The position numbers and the translations under genes are program-made. From a virus: a stretch of DNA of 38,137 bases. Under the pieces are notes generated by a model. That model saw only the letters and a list, made by a program, of their open reading frames with translations. It searched no databases and was not told the DNA's origin. The number at the start of each line of letters is the position of its first letter. The first letter of the stretch is position 1. The stretch covers positions 1 through 38,137 of IMG/VR virus record IMGVR_UViG_3300017732_000020, one strand, 5' to 3'. Shown here in pieces: positions 23,315-30,850 of this stretch.

Positions 23315-23426
23315 AAGTCTTGTCAACAAATTGTGCACGTTTCACCATTTCAGGTGTGGGTGGGTTAGGTCGTTTAAGTTCAGAAATCTGGAATGTATTC
23401 AGGCTCCGTTGTTGATTTAGTTTCAT
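23265..23426 (-). CDS. possible overlapping small protein between helicase and polymerase (53 aa)
   Basis: An ATG-started frame of 54 codons bridges the primase-helicase 3' end and the exonuclease 5' end in a third frame. Its middle (SELKRPNPPTPEMVKRAQF) covers the short stretch that neither neighbour encodes and looks like natural protein sequence. It overlaps the flanking genes by about 47 and 50 bases. T7 has small genes (4.3-4.7) in this position. No function is known and it may not be translated. Confidence 0.4.
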   Translation of the reverse strand: MKLNQQRSLNTFQISELKRPNPPTPEMVKRAQFVDKTYVWKHSSIRSRKQRSS

Positions 23427-25002
23427 TAAATTTACAGGTGGATAAATCGTAATCTAGTAAACACGCGATGCCAGTTTCGCCAGAATACCGATTTTTAAGG
23501 ACTCGCACTGTCGTAGCATCGTGTTTAGATCCACTCTGCTGGTTTCGTTCGAGTGCAATAACGCTATCTGAGAGCTGAGCAATTGCAGCTGAGCCACGTA
23601 ACTGGCCGAGAGTAACTCTTGCTCCTTCTTCATGGTTTTTATCCGATTGTGTTGTACGGCGGAGATGTGACACCAAAAACATGGCAATACCAGTTCGTTC
23701 CACCAGACTGCGAAGACGAGTCATGGTGATGTCCAGCATTCGCCGCTCGTCACCATCAAGACCAGACAAAAGAATACTTAGGTGATCAAGGAACACAACA
23801 CGAGTCTCTAAACCCGCTGCCATGTACTCAATACGGTTGTAAATGTGATCAGGATCATAACTACCAAAACCGTCAAACAAATGAAGGTTCCAAGTAGCTA
23901 TAGTCTTGTCAAAATAATTTGTCAGGTCTCGTTTGTTGTGCTCTCCAATATGGAGGGATTTTCCGACTGCTGATGACATGAGTCCGAGAGCAGTACGGCG
24001 GTTAGATTCTTCGAGTGCCAAATAACCGACTCGTTCTCCTTTATTAAGAAGGTCAGTTGCAATTGAACGACAGAAGGAGCTTTTTCCGATGCCAGACCCC
24101 GCAGTAATTGTTGTAAGCTCGCCAAACCTGATCCCGTGAAGCTTTGTTTGTAGTCCTTGAAATGGGTAGTCATGGTCAGCTGCTGGTGAGGGGGTGGTTA
24201 CAACTTCTAGTAGGTCTTTGGCATCAATAATGCCATCAGGGGTGTATTGTTGGTGGTTGTAATTACAGACAGCTCTGACAGCTTCTGCATCACCTGCGGC
24301 TAAAGCCTCTGAGGCATCCTTGTAATCGTCTAGAAAGCCTATAAAGACTTTACCAGGTGGAAGTACACCTGCAGCATCCTTTGACGCCTGTACACCGGCA
24401 GAATCGTTGTCAAAAAATAAAACTACTTTGTCGTAGTGTGCAATCCATTCATAGTTATGTTGAATTGCTTTTTTGGCCGCGGCTGCACCGTTAGGGATGC
24501 TGACTACGTCCCAAGGCTGTGCCTCGTAACAAGCCATTGCATCCATTTCACCCTCTGTGATTACAAGCTTTTTTTGTTTGCTTGTAGTCTTGTGGCGAAA
24601 GTTTTGCATACCGAACAAAGTTTTGACTTCCCCTTCGCAACGAAAGTCTTTGTCCTTTGTCCTTACCTTAGCCCCAAGTAACTTTCCATCCACATCATAA
24701 TAATAATGCCGAAGAACTTGTCCATCCTTGTAGGTTTTGAAGAGTTCAGCTGTTTTTTCGCTGATCTTTCGTTGAGCCAACCTTGAAGCTGAACCTTGAA
24801 GATCGACGGCAGACATTGTGTGATTGTGAAAGGACGGCGTGCCACTACCGTGCGTGCGGTGGTGACACTTGTGACAAAACGTGTGGTCATCGGTGTAAAT
24901 CGCGTTGGCGTCAGAGGAACCGCAGTTGGGGCACGAAATGTGCCGTATAAATTCGTTCTCTACATGAGCCACGTTACCGGGATGTTCTTGAAAGAGCACC
25001 AT
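23380..25002 (-). CDS. primase-helicase (T7 gp4-like), 540 aa
   Basis: Order of domains: zinc-binding primase module (Cys24, Cys27, Cys43, Cys46 in CPNCGSSDANAIYTDDHTFC and HKC), TOPRIM (VITEGEMDA with Glu150; FFDNDSAG with Asp198/Asp200), then a RecA-like helicase with Walker A AGSGIGKSS (Lys307) and Walker B VVFLDHLSI (Asp406). The acidic end EPEYIPDF resembles the gp4 tail that contacts polymerase. In T7 an internal start at codon 64 gives helicase-only 4B. Here Met63 (24816) follows the TCACAATCACA leader seen before three early genes, so a two-product arrangement is plausible. Confidence 0.95.
   Translation of the reverse strand: MVLFQEHPGNVAHVENEFIRHISCPNCGSSDANAIYTDDHTFCHKCHHRTHGSGTPSFHNHTMSAVDLQGSASRLAQRKISEKTAELFKTYKDGQVLRHYYYDVDGKLLGAKVRTKDKDFRCEGEVKTLFGMQNFRHKTTSKQKKLVITEGEMDAMACYEAQPWDVVSIPNGAAAAKKAIQHNYEWIAHYDKVVLFFDNDSAGVQASKDAAGVLPPGKVFIGFLDDYKDASEALAAGDAEAVRAVCNYNHQQYTPDGIIDAKDLLEVVTTPSPAADHDYPFQGLQTKLHGIRFGELTTITAGSGIGKSSFCRSIATDLLNKGERVGYLALEESNRRTALGLMSSAVGKSLHIGEHNKRDLTNYFDKTIATWNLHLFDGFGSYDPDHIYNRIEYMAAGLETRVVFLDHLSILLSGLDGDERRMLDITMTRLRSLVERTGIAMFLVSHLRRTTQSDKNHEEGARVTLGQLRGSAAIAQLSDSVIALERNQQSGSKHDATTVRVLKNRYSGETGIACLLDYDLSTCKFNETKSTTEPEYIPDF
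24819..24829 (-). promoter_or_regulatory. TCACAATCACA leader before an internal start of the primase-helicase
   Basis: The same 11-mer precedes three early genes (30855-30865, 30321-30331, 29012-29022). Here it ends two bases before the in-frame ATG of codon 63 (24814-24816). A translation-start or RNA-binding role is inferred from position. Confidence 0.4.
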
Positions 25003-25313
25003 AAAATGCCTATTCGCTCACAGTATTGGGCGTAAGTAGTTTTAGATTTTTTAGATATTGTGTTGTAAGGAGCTTGAAAGACCATGCGAAGGTCAAGGTC
25101 AGGGTTTTGTTCCTTGACTGCTTTAACCTTGCGCCTATCCTTGCTGTCCCAATACCCTTTACATTCCAGGTGCACCCCGTTAGGAAGAATGAAATCTGGT
25201 TTGTAGATGTGGGCAATGGTGTAATTAACCTTGACAGTTTCGTATTGGTACTTGACGTCAAGGTCAACCAACAGGTCAGCTACCTTTTCTTCAAGCCTTG
25301 ACCTGAACGCCAT
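24960..25313 (-). CDS. endonuclease I, Holliday junction resolvase (T7 gp3-like), 117 aa
   Basis: The start AFRSRLEEKVADLL, YKPDFILPNG and HLECKGYWDSKDR carry the catalytic acidic residues and the E-x-K of the family (T7 Glu20, Asp55, Glu65, Lys67). The product acts as a dimer that cuts branched DNA and helps degrade host DNA. It shares one base with the SSB stop and overlaps the primase gene by 43 bases. Confidence 0.93.
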   Translation of the reverse strand: MAFRSRLEEKVADLLVDLDVKYQYETVKVNYTIAHIYKPDFILPNGVHLECKGYWDSKDRRKVKAVKEQNPDLDLRMVFQAPYNTISKKSKTTYAQYCERIGILWCSFKNIPVTWLM

Positions 25314-25885
25314 TAGAAATCATCAAAGGCTTCGCCATTACTGACGTCGTTGACAACGTTAGGCTCGCTTTGCTTGTAACCTTTGGTTTTGCCAAACAAA
25401 TCTGCAACGTCAGTGTCGTCCATATCACCGACATCTGTACCAGCTTCAGATGAAACCGAGACAATCTGAACACCGACTAATTTAAGAGTAGTGCCATAGG
25501 TGACACCATCCTTTAAAACGTATGGCTTTTGGTAAAAGGCAAGCTTGACTTTGCTGCCGCTGTACACCGGGATGTTGTCATCAGTAATAACAGTCCCTTC
25601 AGTGTCTACAATGACAGGTTTGGTCTCGTCTTTCCACGAAAACTTGACTTTGTATTTACCCTGTGCAACTTCCTCCCAAGGTTCAGGCTTGAGGGTAGAA
25701 CGCTTAGGGTTTTTAAGTTTAGACTCAGCCCATGCAAGACTGCCTGGACGATCAGTTTCAAGTTGATCAACCATGTCATTATCGACAATGGCAGAAAGAC
25801 TGAAGCCAAATTTGTTTGGTTTGAGTACAGCTTGAAAGCCTTCAAGAATGACAGGCTCTTCAGTTTTAAAAATGGTGCGGGCCAT
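25313..25885 (-). CDS. single-stranded DNA-binding protein (T7 gp2.5-like), 190 aa
   Basis: The start MARTIFKTEEP overlaps the RNA polymerase stop by one base (TAATG), which favours it over an upstream TTG. The body has an OB-fold-like strand pattern (YKVKFSWKDETKPVIVDTEG, KVKLAFYQKPYVL). The C-terminal tail is acidic and ends in aromatic residues (NGEAFDDF), as gp2.5 needs for contacts with polymerase and helicase. It is slightly shorter than T7 gp2.5 (232 aa). Confidence 0.9.
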   Translation of the reverse strand: MARTIFKTEEPVILEGFQAVLKPNKFGFSLSAIVDNDMVDQLETDRPGSLAWAESKLKNPKRSTLKPEPWEEVAQGKYKVKFSWKDETKPVIVDTEGTVITDDNIPVYSGSKVKLAFYQKPYVLKDGVTYGTTLKLVGVQIVSVSSEAGTDVGDMDDTDVADLFGKTKGYKQSEPNVVNDVSNGEAFDDF

Positions 25886-28224
25886 TAACAAAAAAAGTAG
25901 GTGGAATGAATTACGGTTGACGGTTCTAAGTCACCGATAATTGGAGGTTTTGTTTCTGCACCGATTTGTTGTGCAAATGTTGTGAGGTAGTCATGCTCCG
26001 CAAATAGGTGCATGTATGTCTCACGAACAATGGCTGATAAAACACCCATGTCAGTAGCACGACATAGAACCGAGTCGTGTATGAGGGAAATCGGTGCGTC
26101 GAAACGGAATGTAGATAGACACAAGAGACTTGCATCAAGACTGTGGATAAGATTCGGAGCAGTAGCGTTTTTGTGATGTGCTTTGTCAACTTTGTCGGTG
26201 TCACCCGTAGCAACTTTGACTTGACATCTACCCAGTAATTGAAGATCAATACGCTGGGTTTGATATTTCATAAGACGTTGTGTAACAATAAAACCAGACG
26301 GTGTTACCCATTCGATTTGTTGTTCACCACGATCAATGGCAGCAGCTACTTCCTTTTCAATCCACTTCATTACACGCATCGGACCAGGAACAACCTCGTC
26401 CATAGCATTTCTAACAGCCTTGACTACTGCTGTCAGTTCTTCCTTTTTGACTTCAACACCTTTCTCTTTTAAGGCATCACGAATGTATGACCTATTGGAA
26501 TAAGGCTTAGCGTTGTAAGGAATTGTCATAACTGTTCGCTTGGTTACCTTCCGATCCATAAAAGGTTGGATCCTTTCTGGAACGTCTGGTTTTGCTTGTT
26601 CAGCTATAACTTTGTATGCGTCCTGTGGCTTGTCACCTGGGACAACATTGACTAACTTTGCAGTTGATTTGTCGCGTGCAAGTCCTGCCAAGATTTGTAA
26701 ACCTGAGCATGTTGCGTCTGTGGCAACCATCAAGTTTGTAAACTGACGGTTACAATCTATGACACAAGCATAGTATTCCTCACAAGCTGCAAGGAATTGC
26801 CAAGGTTCATCAGCAGCTTCCCATTCAGGTAAGTTGCCAATTGGATCTGTGGCTACACGTTTAATTAGATCGTGGTTGTTATCAACCCAGACCTGTCTGT
26901 CGTGCATTGTGTCTTTATCAAGACCATATGTTGTGGCAACCTGAAAGGCTAGCCAACGTTCAGACTCTGGGGTGACAAAGGCTGACACATGGAACTTAAG
27001 TAATGACTTTCCAAAGTCTGTGTCTTGTGGTGTCAAGAACGCAGGGATTGGGTAGACCCTGGATCTATAATCAAACGACCAAGGAATAAAGAACTTTTTT
27101 TTGTTCTTAAATACTTTGACAGCATTCATGGTCATCCGTGTCCTACAAGACTTTTGGAATGCTTGTGAATTGAGGTTCATAACCTCTGCTGCACGTCGCC
27201 TGTAATCCTTCCGAGAGTCGTAGTTCTCAGCGATGTCTACAGGCTTTGGTGGCAGTGGTATCTCAACCACAGGAACAAACTTTCCAACAGCTATACCCTT
27301 TGTCATGAGCGTCTCAGCAACACCCACTACAAATTGGTTTAGGGTGTAGGCAACCTTTTGAATCTTGTTCAAAAAAGCTATTGGTGTTTCTCCCTGTATA
27401 CGGGAGGGGTTACCGCGTCGTACCATGTCATAGCCTTTCATGACCTCGTTCAAGATGTATCCACCTTGAGTTTCATTAGACCAATCATTAGGTTCAATGA
27501 GCATCGGCCAAGCAATCGGACTGAATAGTTCAGCCGTTGCCATCACCTGGTCTTTAATGGCTATGAATTCAGGTGTAGGTACAACGTACGTGCGAGTCTT
27601 GCGACCCTCTCGCTGCATGTTTGTCATAAACCAATTGGAAGACAGACATATGCAATCAAGCAGCCAGCCACCTAACCGGATGCGGTTGGCACGTCCCCAC
27701 GTTTTCCAATGTTCGACATCACATCGATTCATCAGAGTCCGTATGACAACCACCTTTTGATGTGTGCCAATAGACTTGTGCCAATAGTTTTCCTTCAGGC
27801 TATGAAGTAACCCTGGCACGTTCGTTTCGTAGTGCCTCATCATGCACTCGTTTTCGATAGCCTTGCCGATGGCGTCTGTGACGCTTGATACAAGATTAGC
27901 TTTCGATTTAGTGCTAAAGACTTTGTCGAACGTGATCTTGCAAGCAATAGCTGCTGCGGCTTCAGGTTCTAAGTCTTTGAGATACTCATAAATCTCTTTG
28001 AAGTTGACACCCGCTTGTCCTTTGATCAAGCGTAGCCGAGTTGCATCAATACGACCCACCACGTGAGGGATAAGGTCCCTAATAGAAGCCACCCCGTAAA
28101 CGGAAGAACTTGCATAGCTTTTTTCCTCAAGGTTGCGTGTGTTTGCATGTAGATGATCTAGCCCTTGTCGGATTTGTTCTCGTTCAAGGGCAATTTGTTG
28201 ATCAATTTCAAATGGTGTCGGCAT
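25885..28224 (-). CDS. single-subunit DNA-directed RNA polymerase (T7 gp1-like), 779 aa
   Basis: Catalytic residues: Asp503 in VATDATCSGLQ (motif A), Lys562 and Tyr570 in TKRTVMTIPYNAKPYSNR (motif B) and Asp717 in SLIHDSVL (motif C). PWSFDYRSRVYP (around 381-392) and NLIHSLDASLL are also family blocks. The specificity-loop region (about 663-685) differs from T7, so promoters will differ. The protein is shorter than T7 RNA polymerase (883 aa), mainly at the N-terminus, and ends STYFFC rather than FAFA. It transcribes middle and late genes. The gene overlaps the small upstream gene by 17 bases. Confidence 0.97.
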   Translation of the reverse strand: MPTPFEIDQQIALEREQIRQGLDHLHANTRNLEEKSYASSSVYGVASIRDLIPHVVGRIDATRLRLIKGQAGVNFKEIYEYLKDLEPEAAAAIACKITFDKVFSTKSKANLVSSVTDAIGKAIENECMMRHYETNVPGLLHSLKENYWHKSIGTHQKVVVIRTLMNRCDVEHWKTWGRANRIRLGGWLLDCICLSSNWFMTNMQREGRKTRTYVVPTPEFIAIKDQVMATAELFSPIAWPMLIEPNDWSNETQGGYILNEVMKGYDMVRRGNPSRIQGETPIAFLNKIQKVAYTLNQFVVGVAETLMTKGIAVGKFVPVVEIPLPPKPVDIAENYDSRKDYRRRAAEVMNLNSQAFQKSCRTRMTMNAVKVFKNKKKFFIPWSFDYRSRVYPIPAFLTPQDTDFGKSLLKFHVSAFVTPESERWLAFQVATTYGLDKDTMHDRQVWVDNNHDLIKRVATDPIGNLPEWEAADEPWQFLAACEEYYACVIDCNRQFTNLMVATDATCSGLQILAGLARDKSTAKLVNVVPGDKPQDAYKVIAEQAKPDVPERIQPFMDRKVTKRTVMTIPYNAKPYSNRSYIRDALKEKGVEVKKEELTAVVKAVRNAMDEVVPGPMRVMKWIEKEVAAAIDRGEQQIEWVTPSGFIVTQRLMKYQTQRIDLQLLGRCQVKVATGDTDKVDKAHHKNATAPNLIHSLDASLLCLSTFRFDAPISLIHDSVLCRATDMGVLSAIVRETYMHLFAEHDYLTTFAQQIGAETKPPIIGDLEPSTVIHSTYFFC
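27389..27407 (-). repeat. 19-bp repeat copy A (inside the RNA polymerase gene), candidate phage promoter
   Basis: On the minus strand CCTCCCGTATACAGGGAGA, identical to 32550-32568. Here it encodes PSRIQGE in the polymerase. It ends like the T7 promoter start region (TATAGGGAGA) and can form a CTCCC/GGGAG hairpin. Codon constraint may explain this copy. Confidence 0.45.
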
Positions 28225-28351
28225 CCTCTGGTAGGTATTTAACTGAGTTCATGTCATCGATTTGTTCGTGCATTAACTCAATAATTTCTTCTTTGTGTGG
28301 ATGTTTATCCAACTCAGTGATGAGCCGTGCAAATTGCAAATCAGTCATCAT
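28208..28351 (-). CDS. small acidic hypothetical protein before RNA polymerase (47 aa)
   Basis: Starting at the double ATG 28346-28351 next to the preceding stop, the product is MMTDLQFARLITELDKHP followed by an acidic helix EEIIELMHEQIDDMN. The frame is open farther upstream (to 28408), but that part only overlaps the previous gene. It ends inside the RNA polymerase gene (17-base overlap). The function is unknown. Confidence 0.55.
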   Translation of the reverse strand: MMTDLQFARLITELDKHPHKEEIIELMHEQIDDMNSVKYLPEDADTI

Positions 28352-28655
28352 CAAACTCCTGTGATAGCTCGGGGTGCACGTAGTACAACGCTTCTTCAGC
28401 ACAGACAATTAACTCGTGCGTTTTGTAGGTCATGTATTGTTTAATCTTGTTTTCAGCGTATGACATGCGTTTGTATACATGTTCAGTGACTTTGCTGTTT
28501 TCAAGATTTGTGGCACGAATGACACATGTAACGTCCACGGGAAGTTCCCAACCAGCAACCTTCCATTCCATAAAATCTTCGTAGAAGATGGATTGAAACA
28601 TACTGGCTGGGGTTTCCTTGTACTTACGCCATTTATTCGGGAAATACTTACTCAT
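28341..28655 (-). CDS. hypothetical early protein (104 aa)
   Basis: Starts MSKYFPNKWRKYKETPA, has a central stretch WELPVDVTCVIRATNLEN and ends in an acidic SQEFDDD. The pattern KWRKYKETP, followed by a region on mRNA-level overlap with both neighbours (8 and 11 bases), indicates a coupled operon gene. No domain is recognised; a host-interaction role would be typical of this region but is not shown. Confidence 0.7.
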   Translation of the reverse strand: MSKYFPNKWRKYKETPASMFQSIFYEDFMEWKVAGWELPVDVTCVIRATNLENSKVTEHVYKRMSYAENKIKQYMTYKTHELIVCAEEALYYVHPELSQEFDDD

Positions 28656-28773
28656 CGATTAACCGTACGTCTAATAGTTCTGAAGCTTTGTCATTGGACA
28701 GTTCTAAGGCGTGCCAGGCGGCATCTTCAGGACTGGCGGCAAGAATGTAAATACTCTCGTCACTTAGACACAC
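28648..28773 (-). CDS. short early protein with probable GTG start (41 aa)
   Basis: The readable part is CLSDESIYILAASPEDAAWHALELSND, split here only by length, ending LLDVRLIDE. It looks like small cyanophage proteins that normally start MKxYEV-LSD. The codons for KSYEV are present just upstream, but no ATG precedes them. The first usable start is GTG at 28771-28773, one base after the previous stop. The frame is open to 29079, so a longer or fused form is possible. Confidence 0.5.
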   Translation of the reverse strand: MCLSDESIYILAASPEDAAWHALELSNDKASELLDVRLIDE

Positions 28774-28774
28774 T

Positions 28775-29002
28775 TCATAACTCTTTAGTTCGGTTCCGAG
28801 TAGCTCGTCTAGCCCGTCGTGGTTTTGGTTTAGCGGGTTCTCCGATATAGGATCCCCGTTCTGCCAAGTCCTTGTAAATGGAGTGCCATTTGTGCTTTTC
28901 GTCGAAGTAATACAACCAACAATGGATTGCATTACGGATGAAAAAGTCTTCATCCAACGCTTTTGCTTTCCCATCGTTAGCTGGTGCATTAGAAGTGGAC
29001 AT
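28775..29002 (-). CDS. small early protein, basic C-terminus (75 aa)
   Basis: Begins MSTSNAPANDGKAKALDEDF, continues FFIRNAIHCWLYYFDEKHKW and ends in an Arg-rich tail (KPKPRRARRATRNRTKEL). The ATG follows a TCACAATCACA leader by nine bases and is the first gene after the 29.2-kb terminator, so it starts the RNA polymerase transcription unit. No function is recognised. Confidence 0.7.
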   Translation of the reverse strand: MSTSNAPANDGKAKALDEDFFIRNAIHCWLYYFDEKHKWHSIYKDLAERGSYIGEPAKPKPRRARRATRNRTKEL

Positions 29003-29011
29003 GTTTTTACA

Positions 29012-29022
29012 TGTGATTGTGA
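29012..29022 (-). promoter_or_regulatory. TCACAATCACA leader element, copy C
   Basis: The 11-mer lies nine bases before the ATG of the 75-residue early gene. It is followed by ACATGTAAAAACATGT, a perfect 6-bp inverted repeat that includes the start codon, which could limit initiation. Confidence 0.4.
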
Positions 29023-29107
29023 AAAGAAGATATTCAATTTTCTAGGTTCTGCAGGAATTGAGCTATGCCCTTCCCGCACTTACAACATAGTGGCTATTGA
29101 CCGTGAG

Positions 29108-29136
29108 TCTATAAATCAATTGTTAAAGTGGCACAA
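29108..29136 (-). promoter_or_regulatory. possible host sigma-70 promoter for the RNA polymerase unit
   Basis: On the minus strand TTGTGC, a 17-base spacer and TATAGA lie between the terminator at 29.2 kb and the ATG at 29002. The -10 is good and the -35 is weak. Some promoter is needed here if the terminator is efficient, since RNA polymerase must be made by the host enzyme first. Confidence 0.35.
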
Positions 29137-29196
29137 GGCAAAAACCTATTTTGTTTGTTTCATGCTTTACAGGTTGTCTTTACATTGTATAGACAC

Positions 29197-29228
29197 AAAA
29201 AAAGACCCCCGCCGACACAGCAGGGGCC
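29197..29228 (-). terminator. rho-independent terminator between early block and RNA polymerase block
   Basis: Minus-strand GGCCCCTGC, a loop, GGCGGGGGTC, then seven T. The stem has at least seven pairs, mostly G-C. It lies 60 bases after the stop at 29290. Confidence 0.88.
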
Positions 29229-29289
29229 AAGTTCTCTCCCAAACCTATACTAGATACGTCCTTGTGTACTGTCTTGTGACACTTCGGGA

Positions 29290-29604
29290 TTAGGTGATCA
29301 TCTTAGTGTTTTCATTAGGTTCTTCATGTGCCTCAGGACCGAAACCCTCAGCAACAATCTGAGCTTTGTTGACAGTTGCAGGTTCAGCCTTAGCGTCCTT
29401 GTCAACAAATGAAGCAAACCAATCACGTAGTGAATCTCCTGTGGGTGTACCTTTAGGCCAAGAAATGAACTTGAGTGCTTTCTTAGTGTCCGTAAAACTA
29501 CAGCTGGTGTGAGGTTTCCAAACTGTGTAAGTGATGGGATGTCCCTCACGGTTGTGTTTGCGCTCAATCCACAAACCAGTCGCTGTGAAGTAATCAGATT
29601 TCAT
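29290..29604 (-). CDS. hypothetical early protein (104 aa)
   Basis: MKSDYFTATGLWIERKHNRE opens a probably beta-rich N-terminal half (HPITYTVWKPHTSCSF). An Ala/Glu-rich flexible tail with EAHEEPNENTKMIT follows. It is the last gene before the terminator at 29.2 kb and overlaps the preceding small gene by 11 bases. The function is unknown. Confidence 0.65.
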   Translation of the reverse strand: MKSDYFTATGLWIERKHNREGHPITYTVWKPHTSCSFTDTKKALKFISWPKGTPTGDSLRDWFASFVDKDAKAEPATVNKAQIVAEGFGPEAHEEPNENTKMIT

Positions 29605-29710
29605 TTACACACTTAATGTGTTTGATGTGTTGATCGACCCACTCCAGTGCTTCGTCCTGTTGCCAGTCAAACCAACAATCACTGACGATCGTGGTTAAGA
29701 CTTCTTCCAT
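29594..29710 (-). CDS. small acidic early protein (38 aa)
   Basis: ATG at 29708-29710; the product MEEVLTTIVSDCWFDWQQDE continues ALEWVDQHIKHIKCVNEI. It is helical and acidic with several Trp. It overlaps the upstream gene by 32 bases and the next by 11, typical for this tightly packed block. It fills a stretch otherwise without a gene. Confidence 0.5.
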   Translation of the reverse strand: MEEVLTTIVSDCWFDWQQDEALEWVDQHIKHIKCVNEI

Positions 29711-29885
29711 GTTTTTGCATTGCCTTAGCTTTGTTTTCAGCTCTTCGGAAACAATCATAAAAACTCCGTTCAAGTGTGGTTAATGGAATGGATGGGTCCT
29801 TGAGTGCAAGCCGTGCACGTTGTTTGGCTTTACTCATGTAATCCTTTGGGTTGTTATACCAATGGTTGAGACGTTCGTTACTCAA
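29679..29885 (-). CDS. small basic early protein (68 aa)
   Basis: MSNERLNHWYNNPKDYMSKA, then KQRARLALKDPSIPLTTLER and a basic C-terminus with KAMQKHGRS. It is strongly basic and likely helical. It overlaps the upstream gene by 8 bases. No family is recognised. Confidence 0.6.
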   Translation of the reverse strand: MSNERLNHWYNNPKDYMSKAKQRARLALKDPSIPLTTLERSFYDCFRRAENKAKAMQKHGRSLNHDRQ

Positions 29886-30057
29886 GCTGCTGTACAGTAG
29901 TGATCTGTACTCTAGACAAAGTTTTAGGTATTTCTACCAATGCCAGGGTTATGGCGTGGTTTGCTGACACAGCTTTGACCGTGACGTGTCCACTTGAACC
30001 TTGTCCCGTGGTGCGAATTTTGCCTGCATACTTGACAAACCATTTGTGAAAATTCAT
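29878..30057 (-). CDS. small early protein (59 aa)
   Basis: From ATG at 30055-30057: MNFHKWFVKYAGKIRTTGQG, then HVTVKAVSANHAITLALVEI. An upstream in-frame ATG at 30078 would add seven residues and overlap the previous stop. The second half looks like a short beta-alpha unit. The function is unknown. Confidence 0.55.
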   Translation of the reverse strand: MNFHKWFVKYAGKIRTTGQGSSGHVTVKAVSANHAITLALVEIPKTLSRVQITTVQQLE

Positions 30058-30070
30058 TTTTGTTGAGCGA

Positions 30071-30316
30071 TCAGCCAATCATTGAAGGTTTGAGACGCTC
30101 ACCATGCATCGTGACTACTGTGAAGCCTAGGGATTCAATCTTTGCGATGTCATGTGGCCGTAGTGTTTTGCTACATGTGAGTCCCTGGAATGTTTCGGCT
30201 TGGTCATTGACTGGATAGGCCAACGGTCTGCCGTACACTTGTTTGATTTCGTAGACAGCGAGGTGCGTGCCGTCACTGACTGATCGGGCGTGTTGTAGTC
30301 GTGTGATTGCGTCCAT
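30071..30316 (-). CDS. small early protein (81 aa)
   Basis: MDAITRLQHARSVSDGTHLA, then VYEIKQVYGRPLAYPVNDQA and ETFQGLTCSKTLRPHDIAKI. The ATG sits in a 24-base leader repeat shared with the gene at 30850. It is probably translated by its own leader, because 15 bases separate it from the previous stop. No domain is recognised. Confidence 0.65.
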   Translation of the reverse strand: MDAITRLQHARSVSDGTHLAVYEIKQVYGRPLAYPVNDQAETFQGLTCSKTLRPHDIAKIESLGFTVVTMHGERLKPSMIG

Positions 30317-30331
30317 GGGATGTGATTGTGA
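30308..30331 (-). repeat. 24-bp leader repeat, copy 2 (spans a start codon)
   Basis: Identical to 30842-30865. It holds TCACAATCACA, then TCCC, ATG and GACGCA, so it carries both the leader element and the first three codons (Met-Asp-Ala) of this gene. Confidence 0.8.
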
Positions 30332-30850
30332 TTATTTGGCAGGGATGCAGCCGTCAGGCACACCGCCAGCCGCGAGAACTTTTTTATCGATCTCTGGAAT
30401 AAATATACCTAGACCAGGATCTTCTCGCTTAATTAACATCGCAGGTGGTTGATTGCCACTTGCATTCATTACATAATCAACAAGTTTTTGATACACCTCA
30501 GGTGGTATATCTTTTGCATTATCATACTCTGTATCATGTTTGCGCCCGTAAAAATAAACACTACGAGAACCACATGAGTCAGTCCAATGCAATTTAAACC
30601 CGTTGTGTTCAAATGATTCAACAATCCCACCATGAGATCGTGAAACAATTACAACTTGCGGCCATGATGTCCTGGCTTTGTGCCATTCGTGGTTTAGTGT
30701 CCAGCTTTGACCTGCTGCCTCTGCTTTCGCAATGCGATCAGCACAGCGTTGCAGGATCTCTGCTTTTGTGTTACCAAACATTGTGCCGTTGCCGATCTTG
30801 ACAGACCAACGTTGTTTCATTCCTTTGAGTGGAATCATGGCTGCGTCCAT
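30332..30850 (-). CDS. hypothetical early protein (172 aa)
   Basis: The ATG at 30850 lies in the 24-base leader repeat; Met11 (MKQRWSVKIGNG) is an alternative. Segments WSVKIGNGTMFGNTKAEILQ, PQVVIVSRSHGG and HWTDSCGSRSVYFYGRKHD suggest a compact alpha/beta fold with several aromatic and Cys residues. It ends GGVPDGCIPAK. It is the largest early protein. No family is recognised; T7-like phages often encode host-takeover inhibitors here. Confidence 0.7.
   Translation of the reverse strand: MDAAMIPLKGMKQRWSVKIGNGTMFGNTKAEILQRCADRIAKAEAAGQSWTLNHEWHKARTSWPQVVIVSRSHGGIVESFEHNGFKLHWTDSCGSRSVYFYGRKHDTEYDNAKDIPPEVYQKLVDYVMNASGNQPPAMLIKREDPGLGIFIPEIDKKVLAAGGVPDGCIPAK

Noticed and set aside
28648-29079. 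143-codon continuous early gene
   Set aside because: Its first two thirds are the out-of-frame reading of the 75-residue gene and its leader; only the last 41 codons look like protein.
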